A stretch of DNA of 37,222 bases, from positions 1 to 37,222 of the forward strand of contig VYBO01000050.1 of NCBI GenBank assembly GCA_009844405.1, read 5' to 3'. Under the pieces are notes generated by a model. The model ran no database searches. It was not told the origin of the DNA and was given only the letters and a program-made list of their open reading frames with translations. The DNA is from Acidimicrobiaceae bacterium (GTDB taxonomy: Bacteria > Actinomycetota > Acidimicrobiia > Acidimicrobiales > Aldehydirespiratoraceae). This document shows positions 25,000 to 32,757 of this stretch, piece after piece; the stretch's first letter is position 1; each line of letters opens with the position of its first letter. The position numbers and the translations under genes were made by a program.

Positions 25000-26553
25000 A
25001 TGCTGCTAGCCGACCTCGTCGCCTGCGCCGAGGCCGTGGCCGCCACCTCGGCCCGCATGGAGAAGATCGAGTCTCTGGCTGAACTGCTGCGGGGCGCAGA
25101 CGGTCGCGAGGCCGGCGTGGTGGCCGGCCTGATCGCCGGTGATCCGCGCCAGGGACGCATCGGAGTGGGCTGGGCCACGGTCGCCGCTCTGCAAACCGAC
25201 AGCGCCGGGGAGCCGACGCTGTCGGTGGCTGATCTCGACGCGATGCTCGACGAGGTTGCGGGCGCTGCCGGCGGCGGATCGACCCAGAGGCGCCTCGACC
25301 TGCTCGAGGATTTCCTGGCCCAGGCCACGGCTGCCGAGGCCGACTTCGTGAGGCGTCTGCTTGTTGGAGAACTGCGCCAGGGAGCCAGCGAGGGGGTGGT
25401 GGTAGAGGCAGTGGCCCGAGCTGCGGGCGTGGCGGCGCCGGTGGTCCGTCGAGCCCTGATGCTGGTTGGCGACCTCGGCGAGACGGCCGGCATCGCTCTC
25501 ACGCAGCGAGCCCCCGGACTGGAGGCGGTCCGGTTCGAGGTCTTTCGACCGATCCGGCCCATGCTGGCCTCCACTGCCGACCACGCGGCCTCGGCCGTAG
25601 CCGAACTGGGCCGGTGCTCGGTGGAGTGGAAGCTGGACGGGATCCGCATCCAAGTCCACCGCCGGGGCGAAGAGGTGCGGATCTGGACCCGCAACCTGAA
25701 CGACGTCACCGACCGCCTCGGCGAAGTCGCCGACCTGGTTCGCGGCCTTCCCGTGAGAGTCGCGGCGTTCGACGGCGAGGTGATGGGAATAGCCGACGAT
25801 CTGGCACCGGTTGCCTTCCAGGACACGATGGGCCGTGTCGGCACGAGAGGCACCGGCGAGAGGGTCCCCTCCCGTGCCGACATTGTGAGAGTCACGCCCA
25901 TGTTCTTCGATGCGCTTCACCTGGATGGACGAGACCTGCTCGACGAGCCGCTCGAGGTCCGGCTCGGCTTCCTGGCCGAAGCAGCCGCCGACCATCGGGT
26001 GCCGGGCATCGTTACCGCCGATCCCGACGAGGCTGAGCAGGTGTTCGCCGCCGCGGTGGGCGCCGGCCACGAGGGCGTGATGGTCAAGGCCGCCGGCTCA
26101 CCCTATGCGGCGGGACGCCGGGGGAAGGCGTGGCGCAAGGTCAAGCCGGTGCACAGCCTCGACTTGGTGGTGCTAGCGGTGGAGCCCGGGAGCGGGCGCC
26201 GTCGAGGCTGGCTGTCCAACATCCATCTGGGAGCCCGGGACCCCGGCGGCGGGTTCGTGATGGTGGGAAAGACGTTCAAGGGCATGACCGACGAGATGTT
26301 GCGCTGGCAGACCCGACGCTTCGACGAGTTGGCCACCGACCGCAGGGCCCATGTGGTGGAGTTGAGGCGCGAGCAGGTGGTGGAGATCGCGGTCGACGGC
26401 GTACAGCGATCGAGCCGCTACCCAGGCGGCGTGGCTCTGCGCTTCGCCCGGGTGGTGCGCTACCGCCGCGACAAGTCCGCCGCCGAGGCCGACACCATCG
26501 ACACGGTGCGCAGCCTCCTACCGGGCCCCAGAGGCCGAGCGGACGAGCCGTAG
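25000..26553 (+). CDS. ligB: ATP-dependent DNA ligase (archaeal/LigB type)
   Basis: The 517-residue protein matches the three-domain ATP-dependent ligases of archaea and mycobacterial LigB. An N-terminal DNA-binding domain covers about residues 1-190. The adenylation domain carries the catalytic lysine in EWKLDGIRIQVH near residue 211 and the motif AFDGEVMG near 265. A C-terminal OB domain includes GKTFKGMTDEML. It seals nicks using ATP; the essential NAD-dependent LigA is presumably elsewhere. ATG 25000 (MLLADLVACAEAVAATSARM) aligns with the family start. A weaker TAGACC box lies 7 bases upstream. GTG 24961 would add 13 residues that do not look like the family. Confidence 0.93.
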   Translation: MLLADLVACAEAVAATSARMEKIESLAELLRGADGREAGVVAGLIAGDPRQGRIGVGWATVAALQTDSAGEPTLSVADLDAMLDEVAGAAGGGSTQRRLDLLEDFLAQATAAEADFVRRLLVGELRQGASEGVVVEAVARAAGVAAPVVRRALMLVGDLGETAGIALTQRAPGLEAVRFEVFRPIRPMLASTADHAASAVAELGRCSVEWKLDGIRIQVHRRGEEVRIWTRNLNDVTDRLGEVADLVRGLPVRVAAFDGEVMGIADDLAPVAFQDTMGRVGTRGTGERVPSRADIVRVTPMFFDALHLDGRDLLDEPLEVRLGFLAEAAADHRVPGIVTADPDEAEQVFAAAVGAGHEGVMVKAAGSPYAAGRRGKAWRKVKPVHSLDLVVLAVEPGSGRRRGWLSNIHLGARDPGGGFVMVGKTFKGMTDEMLRWQTRRFDELATDRRAHVVELRREQVVEIAVDGVQRSSRYPGGVALRFARVVRYRRDKSAAEADTIDTVRSLLPGPRGRADEP

Positions 26554-26589
26554 TTCACCTGCGCTTGGCAAGACAGCGAGCGAGGCCGT

Positions 26590-26627
26590 GGCCCGAGCGG
26601 CCCGTGAGCGCAGCGAACAAGAGCGGG
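26590..26627 (+). repeat. 38-base dispersed repeat, copy B
   Basis: It begins GGCCCGAGCGG and ends GAGCGGG. It matches 10134-10171 (opposite strand) at 37 of 38 bases. It lies in the gap between the ligase gene and the DUF3039 promoter, ending 14 bases before the TAGGAT box. Confidence 0.85.
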
Positions 26628-26654
26628 AGACACAGGATCTATAGGATCGGCGTC

Positions 26655-26945
26655 ATGACCGGCACAGCCAGCCTCTCCGCCACGGACACGACCGAGCACC
26701 GCCCGACCCCCGCAACCACCACCGTCACCGAGCCCGACATCCGGCCGGTTACCGACGACGGCGATCACGACCGCTTCGCCCACTACACCCGCCGGGCCGA
26801 CGCCAACCGGGCCTACGTCGAGGGCACGCCGGTGCGGGCCCTCTGCGGCAAGGTCTGGGTACCGAGCCGGGACCCGTCCCGATACCCGGTCTGCCCGGAG
26901 TGCGCCAAGATCCGGGAGCGCCTCCGCAAGCGGGCATTCAACTAG
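26655..26945 (+). CDS. DUF3039 family small zinc-ribbon-like protein
   Basis: The 96-residue protein has a disordered Thr/Pro-rich N-terminus and a conserved C-terminal half (HYTRRADANRAYVEGTPVRALCGKVWVPSRDP, then YPVCPECAKIRERLRK). The cysteines of ALCGK and CPEC could bind one zinc ion. I recognise this as the actinobacterial DUF3039 family; its function is unknown. A TAGGAT box (26642-26647) lies 7 bases before ATG 26655. The next gene starts at the base after its stop codon, so the two are surely co-transcribed. Confidence 0.82.
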   Translation: MTGTASLSATDTTEHRPTPATTTVTEPDIRPVTDDGDHDRFAHYTRRADANRAYVEGTPVRALCGKVWVPSRDPSRYPVCPECAKIRERLRKRAFN

Positions 26946-27392
26946 GTGGCCGGCGAGGGGCTGGCACCTGAGACCACGATGCGCACCCACCTGCAGGGCA
27001 CCTTCCTGCTGATCGTGCTGCTGCTGGTCTTCTGGTGGACGCTGAGCTGGGCCGTCCCGATCCTGGACAGCGCCGTGTTCGGCGAGGACGGCGCCGTCGT
27101 GGCCCGGGCGCCCCTGGAGACCGACGACCAGGCCGCCGCCGACCGTGGCCTGGAGCCGGACCAGCCGCTCGACGGCAACGAAGTCGCCGATCTGCAGAGC
27201 GCGCTGACACAGCTCGGCTACAGCCCCGGCCCCATCGACGGCATCATGGGCGAGCTCACCCGCCAGGCCATCGACGAGGCCAAGGTCGATGTCGGGCTAG
27301 TGGAGGCGTCCGACCGCAGACTCCTTGAGACCCTCGATGCCGCCTTGGAGGTCCTCAGCTCCGCACCCGACCCGGAAACGCCGGGACCCTGA
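26946..27392 (+). CDS. Membrane-anchored peptidoglycan-binding-domain protein
   Basis: The 148-residue protein has one N-terminal membrane segment (TFLLIVLLLVFWWTLSWAVPIL, residues about 19-40). A PG_binding_1-like repeat follows: NEVADLQSALTQLGYSPGPIDGIMGELTRQAI near residue 80. It should sit in the cytoplasmic membrane facing the cell wall. GTG 26946 abuts the DUF3039 stop; ATG 26979 (MRTHLQGTF) is an alternative with a shorter cytoplasmic part. The gene runs directly into the AlkA-like gene, one base after its stop. Confidence 0.75.
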   Translation: MAGEGLAPETTMRTHLQGTFLLIVLLLVFWWTLSWAVPILDSAVFGEDGAVVARAPLETDDQAAADRGLEPDQPLDGNEVADLQSALTQLGYSPGPIDGIMGELTRQAIDEAKVDVGLVEASDRRLLETLDAALEVLSSAPDPETPGP

Positions 27393-27393
27393 G

Positions 27394-28320
27394 ATGCCGC
27401 GCCCCGTCGACGCCGCACCGGCCGCCCCGAGCGCCGCGCCGGACTGCTCGACGGTCTTCCGGCCCAGCTACGACCTGAACCTGAAGGTGACGTTGATGTG
27501 GGTGAAGACGTCGCAGCGTCGCAGGGGGGTCGGATGGTGGGCCACCGAGACCCCCGGAGGCCCGGCCTCGGTGGCCTTCCGGGCTGCCGGCGGCGAGGTC
27601 CTAGCCGACGCCTGGGGTCCCGGCGCCGAGTGGGCCATCAACGGGGTGCCGGCCCTGCTCGGAGGCGACGACGATCCCAGCGAGTTCCGTCCCCTGCACC
27701 CGGTGGTGCGTGATCTAGTGGCCCGGCTGGGCGTGCCCCGACTGGGCGCCACCGGCCGCTGGTTCGAGGCCATGGCCACCGCCGCGGTGTACCAGCGAGT
27801 GGTGAGCGCCGACGCCAGGACGGCGGTGGCCCGGATGGGCCGGCTGCACGGGGCCGAGGTTCCCGGAGCGGGGCCGTTGCCGCTGTTCCCCCGCCCCCAG
27901 GAGGTGTTGCGGGTACCCGACCACGGATTCCACCGGGCCGGCGTCGACCGGGGGCGCGCCCGGGTGATCCGGGTCGCCGCCAAGCACGCCGACCGCCTCG
28001 AAGGGTTGGGCGAGCTTCCCGCCGCCGAGGCCCGCCAGTGGCTGCAGCGCCTGCCGGGCGTGGGCCCGTGGACCGCGGCCCGCACGACGGGCGCGGCCGC
28101 GGGCGACCCCGACGCAGTGCCGGTGGGCGACCTGCACGTGCCGAGGCTGGTTACCTACGCCCTCAGCGGCGCCACCGACGGCGACGACGACTCGATGCTG
28201 GAGCTGCTGGAGCCCTACGCCGGCCACCGGGGCCGGGTCGTCCGCCTGGTCAAGGCCGCCGGCATCGGCCCGCCGAGACACCACCCCGCCCCCACCCGCT
28301 TCGACATCAGCCGCATCTAG
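27394..28320 (+). CDS. AlkA-like DNA-3-methyladenine glycosylase (HhH-GPD superfamily)
   Basis: This 308-residue protein resembles actinobacterial AlkA/HhH-GPD glycosylases that excise alkylated bases. The helix-hairpin-helix is LQRLPGVGPWTAARTTG near residue 215, and the catalytic aspartate is in VPVGDLHVPRL near residue 243. The N-terminal part (FRPSYDLNLKVTLMWVKTSQ) lacks the Ada methyl-transfer cysteines. It is downstream of the peptidoglycan-binding gene with a one-base gap. Its stop overlaps the stop of the AlkD-like gene on the other strand (CTAG, 28317-28320), so two predicted alkylation-repair genes meet tail to tail. Confidence 0.85.
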   Translation: MPRPVDAAPAAPSAAPDCSTVFRPSYDLNLKVTLMWVKTSQRRRGVGWWATETPGGPASVAFRAAGGEVLADAWGPGAEWAINGVPALLGGDDDPSEFRPLHPVVRDLVARLGVPRLGATGRWFEAMATAAVYQRVVSADARTAVARMGRLHGAEVPGAGPLPLFPRPQEVLRVPDHGFHRAGVDRGRARVIRVAAKHADRLEGLGELPAAEARQWLQRLPGVGPWTAARTTGAAAGDPDAVPVGDLHVPRLVTYALSGATDGDDDSMLELLEPYAGHRGRVVRLVKAAGIGPPRHHPAPTRFDISRI

Positions 28321-29027
28321 CCAGCGCGGCGCTTAGCGGCTTGGCGTGCGGCTTTGGCCTCCCGGTGGGCCAGGGTGCGCTCCACGTAGGGCGCCACTTC
28401 TGGGGTCTTGCAGCCGGTCTGGCCGTGGTCGACCTTCACCGGACCGATCCGTGCCGCCGCGGCCAGAACCGATCGGCGCAGGCTGCCGTCCCGCAGGGCC
28501 ATCACGATGAGGGCGCCGTTCATCTCGTGGCGGACCCGGTTGGGCCGCACGGCGATCTCGGCCTCGATCTGGCTCAGCAGGCCTCGCAGCTCCTCGACCG
28601 ACCACACCTGCGGATCCTCGGCGGTGCACATGACGATGAACCACCCGACCGACGCTGGCCACTCTCTGGGATCGTCTCGCCAGGAGTCGCTCAATGTCCG
28701 GGCGTGCGGCGTCTGGGCGCACAGCCCGCCCAGGCCCTCGGCCAGGATGTAGTTGTCGAGGTCTCCCAGCCACCGGCGAGCCAGCGGCTCGTCCAGAGCG
28801 GCGGGATCGGCCGCCCGCAGCGCCAGCACCCGGGCGTCGTGGTTACCGGTTTCCCAAAGCTGCTGGGCCAGCCCGTGATCGGTCTTGATCCGCTTGGCGA
28901 TCTTGCCGAGTTCGGCATAGCTGACACCGAACATCGGAGCGGACGCGCCGTGGCGGGCATACACCTTGCGGTTCTGGGCCGTCCCCGCGGCCTCGAGCGC
29001 CGCCATGACCTCCGAGAGTTGCGCCAC
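28317..29027 (-). CDS. AlkD-like DNA alkylation repair protein (HEAT-like repeats)
   Basis: The 236-residue helical protein matches the COG4912/AlkD family from NRKVYARHGASAPMFGVSYAELGKIAKRIK onward, and ends in a basic tail (REAKAARQAAKRR). AlkD glycosylases remove bulky or cationic alkylated bases without base flipping. The segment aligned to the AlkD active site reads DNYILAEGL, which seems to put Tyr and Glu where AlkD has the catalytic Trp and Asp. Activity is therefore uncertain. GTG 29027 lies 9 bases after the stop of the MBL gene, so it is the third gene of the formaldehyde operon. Confidence 0.8.
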   Translation of the reverse strand: MAQLSEVMAALEAAGTAQNRKVYARHGASAPMFGVSYAELGKIAKRIKTDHGLAQQLWETGNHDARVLALRAADPAALDEPLARRWLGDLDNYILAEGLGGLCAQTPHARTLSDSWRDDPREWPASVGWFIVMCTAEDPQVWSVEELRGLLSQIEAEIAVRPNRVRHEMNGALIVMALRDGSLRRSVLAAAARIGPVKVDHGQTGCKTPEVAPYVERTLAHREAKAARQAAKRRAG

Positions 29028-29036
29028 CAGCGTGTC

Positions 29037-29666
29037 TCAGGTCAAACCCAGCTCGGACATGCGGTCCAGCACCCGTTCCGTCTCCGCTCCGATGGTGGTG
29101 TTGTCGCCGTGGCCGGTGTGCACGACGGTGCTGGACGGCAAGGTGAGGAGGCGGTTGCGGATGCTGCGCAGGATGGTGGGCTCGTCGCTGTAGCTGCGGC
29201 CAGTGGCCCCCGGTCCGCCGCAGAACAGGGTGTCGCCCGACAGCACCCGGCCGTCGGATGCGTCGTGGAAGCAGCAGCAGCCCGGCGAGTGGCCCGGCGT
29301 ATGGATCACCCCGAGATCATGGCCGCCCGCGGCCAGCACCGAGCCCGGCTCCAGGTCGCGGTCGGGCGAGTCGCCGGGATGGACCACGTCCCACAGCATC
29401 CGGTCGCTTGGATGCAGCAGCACCGGTGCGTCCACCGCGTCGCGCAAGGCGACCGCCGCGTTGATGTGGTCGTTGTGGCCGTGGGTGCACACGATGGCGG
29501 CCACCCTCCGGCCCGCTGCTGCGGCCGCGATGGGCTCGTGGTCGTGGGCCGCGTCGAAGATCATCACCTCGCGGTCGTCGCCCACCAACCAGATGTTGTT
29601 GGTGACCTCCCACTCGCCGCCGTCGAGAGCGAAGATGCCGTCGGTGGTGACCAGCTCGATGGGCAT
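29037..29666 (-). CDS. Metallo-beta-lactamase-fold hydrolase (glyoxalase II-like)
   Basis: The 209-residue protein has a complete dinuclear metal site: CTHGHNDHI near residue 60, HTPGHSPG near 112, LSGDTLFCGG near 138 and VHTGHGDN near 188. The order matches thioester hydrolases of the glyoxalase II type. In mycobacteria an MBL protein is encoded next to the mycothiol-dependent formaldehyde dehydrogenase. By analogy this enzyme may hydrolyse S-formylmycothiol or a related thioester; that is inference from context. The start is 27 bases after the dehydrogenase stop, and the two are probably one transcript. Confidence 0.85.
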   Translation of the reverse strand: MPIELVTTDGIFALDGGEWEVTNNIWLVGDDREVMIFDAAHDHEPIAAAAAGRRVAAIVCTHGHNDHINAAVALRDAVDAPVLLHPSDRMLWDVVHPGDSPDRDLEPGSVLAAGGHDLGVIHTPGHSPGCCCFHDASDGRVLSGDTLFCGGPGATGRSYSDEPTILRSIRNRLLTLPSSTVVHTGHGDNTTIGAETERVLDRMSELGLT

Positions 29667-29693
29667 GGCCTCGGTCGCCGCCGCCCCGCCGCC

Positions 29694-30779
29694 CTACAGG
29701 ACGACGACGGAGCGCAGCACCTCGCCCCGCTCCATCTTGTGGAAGGCATCCTCCACGTCGCCGAGGTCGATCGTCTCCGACACGAACCCGTCGAGGTCGA
29801 GCCGGCCCTGGAGGTACAGGTCGATCAGCATGGGGAAGTCGCGGGTCGGCAGGCAGTCCCCGTACCAGCTGGACCTGAGGGCCCCGCCCCGCCCGAACAC
29901 CTCGATGAAGGGCAACTCGATGGTCATGTCGGGGCGGGGCACACCCACCAGAACGACAGTCCCGGCGAGGTCGCGAGCCTCGAAGGCCTGGCGGTAGGTC
30001 ACGGGCAGGCCGACCGCCTCGATGGCCACGTCGACCCCGTTGCCGTCGGTGAGGGCCTTGATCGCCTCCACCGGATCACCCTGCGAGGAGTTGATGGTGT
30101 GAGTCGCTCCGAACCCCCGGGCCCACTCCAGCTTGCGGTCGTCGATGTCCACGCCGATGATTGTCGAGGCACCGGCCAGCTTGGCGCCGGCGATGGCGGC
30201 GTCGCCCACTCCCCCGCAGCCGAACACGGCCACGCTGTCGCCACGGCCCACACCGCCGGTGTTGATCGCCGCGCCGATGCCGGCCATCACCCCGCAGCCG
30301 AGCAGCCCGGCCGCAGTGGCCGGAGCGGCCGAGTCGACCTTGGTGCACTGGCCCGCGGCCACCAGCGTCTTCTCCACGAAGGCGCCGATGCCCAGCGCGG
30401 GCGACAGCTCGGTGCCGTCGGCCAGGGTCATCTTCTGGGACGCGTTGTGGGTGCTGAAGCAGATGTGGGGCCGGCCCCGCAGGCACGAGCGGCACTGGCC
30501 GCAAACCGCCCGCCAGTTGAGGATCACGTAGTCGCGGGCCGCGACCTCGGTCACCCCGTCTCCGACGGACTCCACCACCCCGGCAGCCTCGTGGCCCAGA
30601 AGGAAGGGGAACTCGTCGTTGATGCCGCCCTCCCGGTAATGCAGATCGGTGTGGCACACGCCGCAAGCCTGGATGGCCACCACCGCCTCTCCCGGACCGG
30701 GGTCGGGCACCACCACGTCGGTGATCGTGACGGGCTCGCCCACCGCCATCGACACCACTCCTCGCACGGTCTGGGGCAT
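29694..30779 (-). CDS. mscR: S-(hydroxymethyl)mycothiol dehydrogenase (NAD, mycothiol-dependent formaldehyde dehydrogenase)
   Basis: The 361-residue zinc alcohol dehydrogenase matches the mycothiol-dependent formaldehyde dehydrogenase family in length and motifs. The catalytic zinc site is [10 protein letters not shown] near residue 38, the structural zinc site is [15 protein letters not shown] near 87-101, and the Rossmann motif is [12 protein letters not shown] near 180. It oxidises the adduct of formaldehyde and mycothiol; nitrosomycothiol reduction is a known second activity of the family. AGGAGG lies 8 bases before the ATG, and a TTGATG/TAGTGT promoter (30820-30847) gives a leader of about 33 bases. 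MBL and AlkD-like genes follow. Confidence 0.9.
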   Translation of the reverse strand: MPQTVRGVVSMAVGEPVTITDVVVPDPGPGEAVVAIQACGVCHTDLHYREGGINDEFPFLLGHEAAGVVESVGDGVTEVAARDYVILNWRAVCGQCRSCLRGRPHICFSTHNASQKMTLADGTELSPALGIGAFVEKTLVAAGQCTKVDSAAPATAAGLLGCGVMAGIGAAINTGGVGRGDSVAVFGCGGVGDAAIAGAKLAGASTIIGVDIDDRKLEWARGFGATHTINSSQGDPVEAIKALTDGNGVDVAIEAVGLPVTYRQAFEARDLAGTVVLVGVPRPDMTIELPFIEVFGRGGALRSSWYGDCLPTRDFPMLIDLYLQGRLDLDGFVSETIDLGDVEDAFHKMERGEVLRSVVVL

Positions 30780-30819
30780 GTCTCGGTCCTCCTGATGTTC
30801 CGACCGGCTTGGTCCGGGC

Positions 30820-30847
30820 ACACTACCGCGACAGGCAGCGCCATCAA
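30820..30847 (-). promoter_or_regulatory. Promoter of the formaldehyde-detoxification operon
   Basis: On the minus strand TTGATG (30842-30847) and TAGTGT (30820-30825) are separated by 16 bases. Transcription would start near 30812, leaving a leader of about 33 bases with AGGAGG before the dehydrogenase ATG. This differs from the leaderless promoters in the window. Confidence 0.5.
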
Positions 30848-30922
30848 GTAGTGAGCCGTCCCGGCAGGACGGTGGCATTCCGCGTCTGATCGCCGCCACG
30901 GCAACGGCGTAGAATCATGGCC

Positions 30923-31189
30923 ATGTGCCGCAACATCACGACCCTGCGAGGTCTGGCCCCACCTGCCACCGCTGATGAGATCGAGGCCGCCGCCCGGCAG
31001 TACGTCCGCAAAGTCAGCGGGGTGCAGAAGACTTCCGCCGCCACCGAAGCCGCCTTCGAGCAGGCCGTCGCCCTGGTCGCTGACGCCACCGCCGACCTGC
31101 TGGCCACGCTGCCGCCCCGCCGGACGCCGCCACGCAGCGAGCCCCCGCTGCGGCGGCTGGCCTCGGCCGCGGCCGCAAGCGCGCCCTGA
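30923..31189 (+). CDS. DUF2277 family protein
   Basis: The 88-residue protein starts MCRNITTLRGLAPPATADEI, the hallmark of DUF2277, and has a helical middle (AAARQYVRKVSGVQKTS) and a basic, Pro/Ala-rich tail. Its function is unknown; the invariant N-terminal Met-Cys-Arg-Asn suggests a role for that cysteine. An upstream in-frame ATG at 30917 would begin MAMCRN. However, TAGAAT (30910-30915) lies 7 bases before ATG 30923, and the family begins MCRNI, so 30923 is the true start. pcm follows 7 bases later. Confidence 0.88.
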   Translation: MCRNITTLRGLAPPATADEIEAAARQYVRKVSGVQKTSAATEAAFEQAVALVADATADLLATLPPRRTPPRSEPPLRRLASAAAASAP

Positions 31190-31196
31190 GATCTGG

Positions 31197-31895
31197 ATGC
31201 GAGGTTCGACGCGGCAACTGTCCGACCTCGTCGACCAGGCGCGCCGATACGGCGTGCGCGACGAGGCGGTTCTGGAGGCCATCGGCCGGGTGCCGCGCCA
31301 GCAGTTCGTCCCCCGCCGGTTCGTGTCGGCCGCCTACGACGACGGTCCGCTGCCCATAGGCGAGGGCCAGACCATCAGCCAGCCTGCCATGGTGGCCATG
31401 ATGGCCGAAGCAGCCCGGTTGAACCCCCACGACTGTGTGCTCGAGGTCGGGGCCGGCTCCGGGTACGGCGCGCTGGTGCTGCGGGCTCTGGCCGGCCGAG
31501 TGGTGACCATCGAACGGCGACTGGCACTGGCGGAGAAGGCCAGGGCCGCTCTTGCTGGGCATGGACTGGGAGACGTGACGGTCGTGGTCGGCGACGGCAC
31601 GCTGGGATGGCCCGAAGAAGCGACCTACGACGCCATCGTCGTCACCGCGGCCGGTCCGGTGCCCCCGCCTCCCCTGCTGGAGCAACTCGCGCCCGGCGGA
31701 CGCCTGGTGATACCGATCGGCCCGCGGTACGGCCACCAGCACCTCATGCGCTACACGCGGCGCGGCCAGGAGGACCCTGATAGCCCCGACGGCGGCGGGA
31801 ACGGCTCGCCGGGCGAGGAGTACCGCGAGGAGCGTCTCACGCCCGTCCGCTTCGTGCCGCTCATCGGGACCCACGGTTTTCCCGGCAGAAAGTGA
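31197..31895 (+). CDS. pcm: Protein-L-isoaspartate O-methyltransferase
   Basis: Pcm methylates isoaspartyl residues in aged proteins so that they can return to aspartate. The 232-residue protein has the family motifs VPRQQFVPRRF, the loop GEGQTISQPAMVAMMAE near residue 57, and the SAM-binding VLEVGAGSGYGALVL near 82, then APGGRLVIPIG. Its C-terminus carries an unusual Gly/Asp/Glu-rich insertion (residues about 188-210). ATG 31197 lies 7 bases after the DUF2277 stop, so the two form an operon; the Shine-Dalgarno site is weak. Confidence 0.9.
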   Translation: MRGSTRQLSDLVDQARRYGVRDEAVLEAIGRVPRQQFVPRRFVSAAYDDGPLPIGEGQTISQPAMVAMMAEAARLNPHDCVLEVGAGSGYGALVLRALAGRVVTIERRLALAEKARAALAGHGLGDVTVVVGDGTLGWPEEATYDAIVVTAAGPVPPPPLLEQLAPGGRLVIPIGPRYGHQHLMRYTRRGQEDPDSPDGGGNGSPGEEYREERLTPVRFVPLIGTHGFPGRK

Positions 31896-31920
31896 CCCCT
31901 CGACCGCCGATGAGTCGTCG

Positions 31921-32727
31921 ATGACACCGACCCGCGTCTGCGTGCTCGACGCCGATACCCCCGGCATCCCCCGCGATCACGGCCGCCTCAACCTGAACGG
32001 GCCGTCGGTGCTGGCTGCACCCGAATGGATGCCCGACCGGCCGGGCCGCTATCTCATGTACTTCGCGCACCACGTCGGCCAGTCGATCCGCCTGGCCGCC
32101 GCCGACGAGCCAACCGGGCCGTGGCGCACGGTCGAGCCCGACGTGCTCAACGTGGGAGACACCCCGTCGGACCGCCAGCCCCACATCGCCTCGCCCGACG
32201 TCCACGCCGACCACCAGCGGCAGCGCTTCGTCATGTACTTCCACGGGATGGTCCCTGAGTCGGTCGGCGGCCACCTCCCTTGCTGGAACGTCTACCCCTC
32301 GTTGAACCAGAAGACCACGGTGGCCACCTCGGGCACCGGCCGTCACTTCGCGCTGGTCGAGCCGGTGGTGGGAGTGTCCCCCAGCTACCTGCGGATGTTC
32401 CACGCCGGCGACGCCTGGTACGGCGTGGCCATGCCGTCTCAGGTGGTGCGCTCGGCCGACGGCCTGAGCGGCTTCGAGTACGGGCCGATGCTGTTCGACG
32501 ACGACGAGATCCGCCACAGCTGCGTGTCGTACCGGCCGGAGCACCAAGAACTGGAGTTGCTGTTCACCCGCTGCTATGAGGCGCCGGAGCGGATCTACCG
32601 CACGGTGATCGACACGTCACCGGACTGGCACGACTGGAAGCCCGGACCGGTCGGCGCTCCTAGGCCGAATTGGCAGCACAATGCACGCTATCCGTGCACA
32701 GAGCTGCCAATTCTCGATGGGATGTGA
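31921..32727 (+). CDS. Glycosidase-like five-bladed beta-propeller protein, 3' end truncated by a repeat
   Basis: Residues 1-250 match a family of GH43/GH32-like predicted glycosidases: YLMYFAHHVGQSIRLAAAD, GPWRTVEPDVLN, HIASPDVHAD, then the FHAGDAWYGVAMPSQVVRSADGLSGFEYGP segment and DWHDWKPGPVGAPR. From base 32667 the frame is encoded by palindromic repeat copy 6 (NWQHNARYPCTELPILDGM), so the real C-terminus is missing. From memory, homologues continue for roughly 60 residues with a final blade (LRDPYVFEDDGR...LLYSVAGE type). The gene is therefore probably non-functional or altered. No promoter box is visible, and it follows pcm by 25 bases. Confidence 0.65.
   Translation: MTPTRVCVLDADTPGIPRDHGRLNLNGPSVLAAPEWMPDRPGRYLMYFAHHVGQSIRLAAADEPTGPWRTVEPDVLNVGDTPSDRQPHIASPDVHADHQRQRFVMYFHGMVPESVGGHLPCWNVYPSLNQKTTVATSGTGRHFALVEPVVGVSPSYLRMFHAGDAWYGVAMPSQVVRSADGLSGFEYGPMLFDDDEIRHSCVSYRPEHQELELLFTRCYEAPERIYRTVIDTSPDWHDWKPGPVGAPRPNWQHNARYPCTELPILDGM
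32667..32713. repeat. Palindromic repeat, copy 6 (inside the 3' end of a broken gene)
   Basis: This is a 47-base copy with perfect arms and an interior TGCACG/CGTGCA pair. The upstream glycosidase-like frame reads through it and stops 14 bases later, at 32727. The sequence after the repeat turns abruptly AT-rich. Confidence 0.9.
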
Positions 32728-32757
32728 AATTTAAATCAGTTACATATATTCACAAGT

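Noticed and set aside
28038-30851. 937-codon open frame on the plus strand opposite the AlkD-like, MBL and mscR genes
   Set aside because: Antisense to three genes with complete catalytic motifs, and low-information composition.
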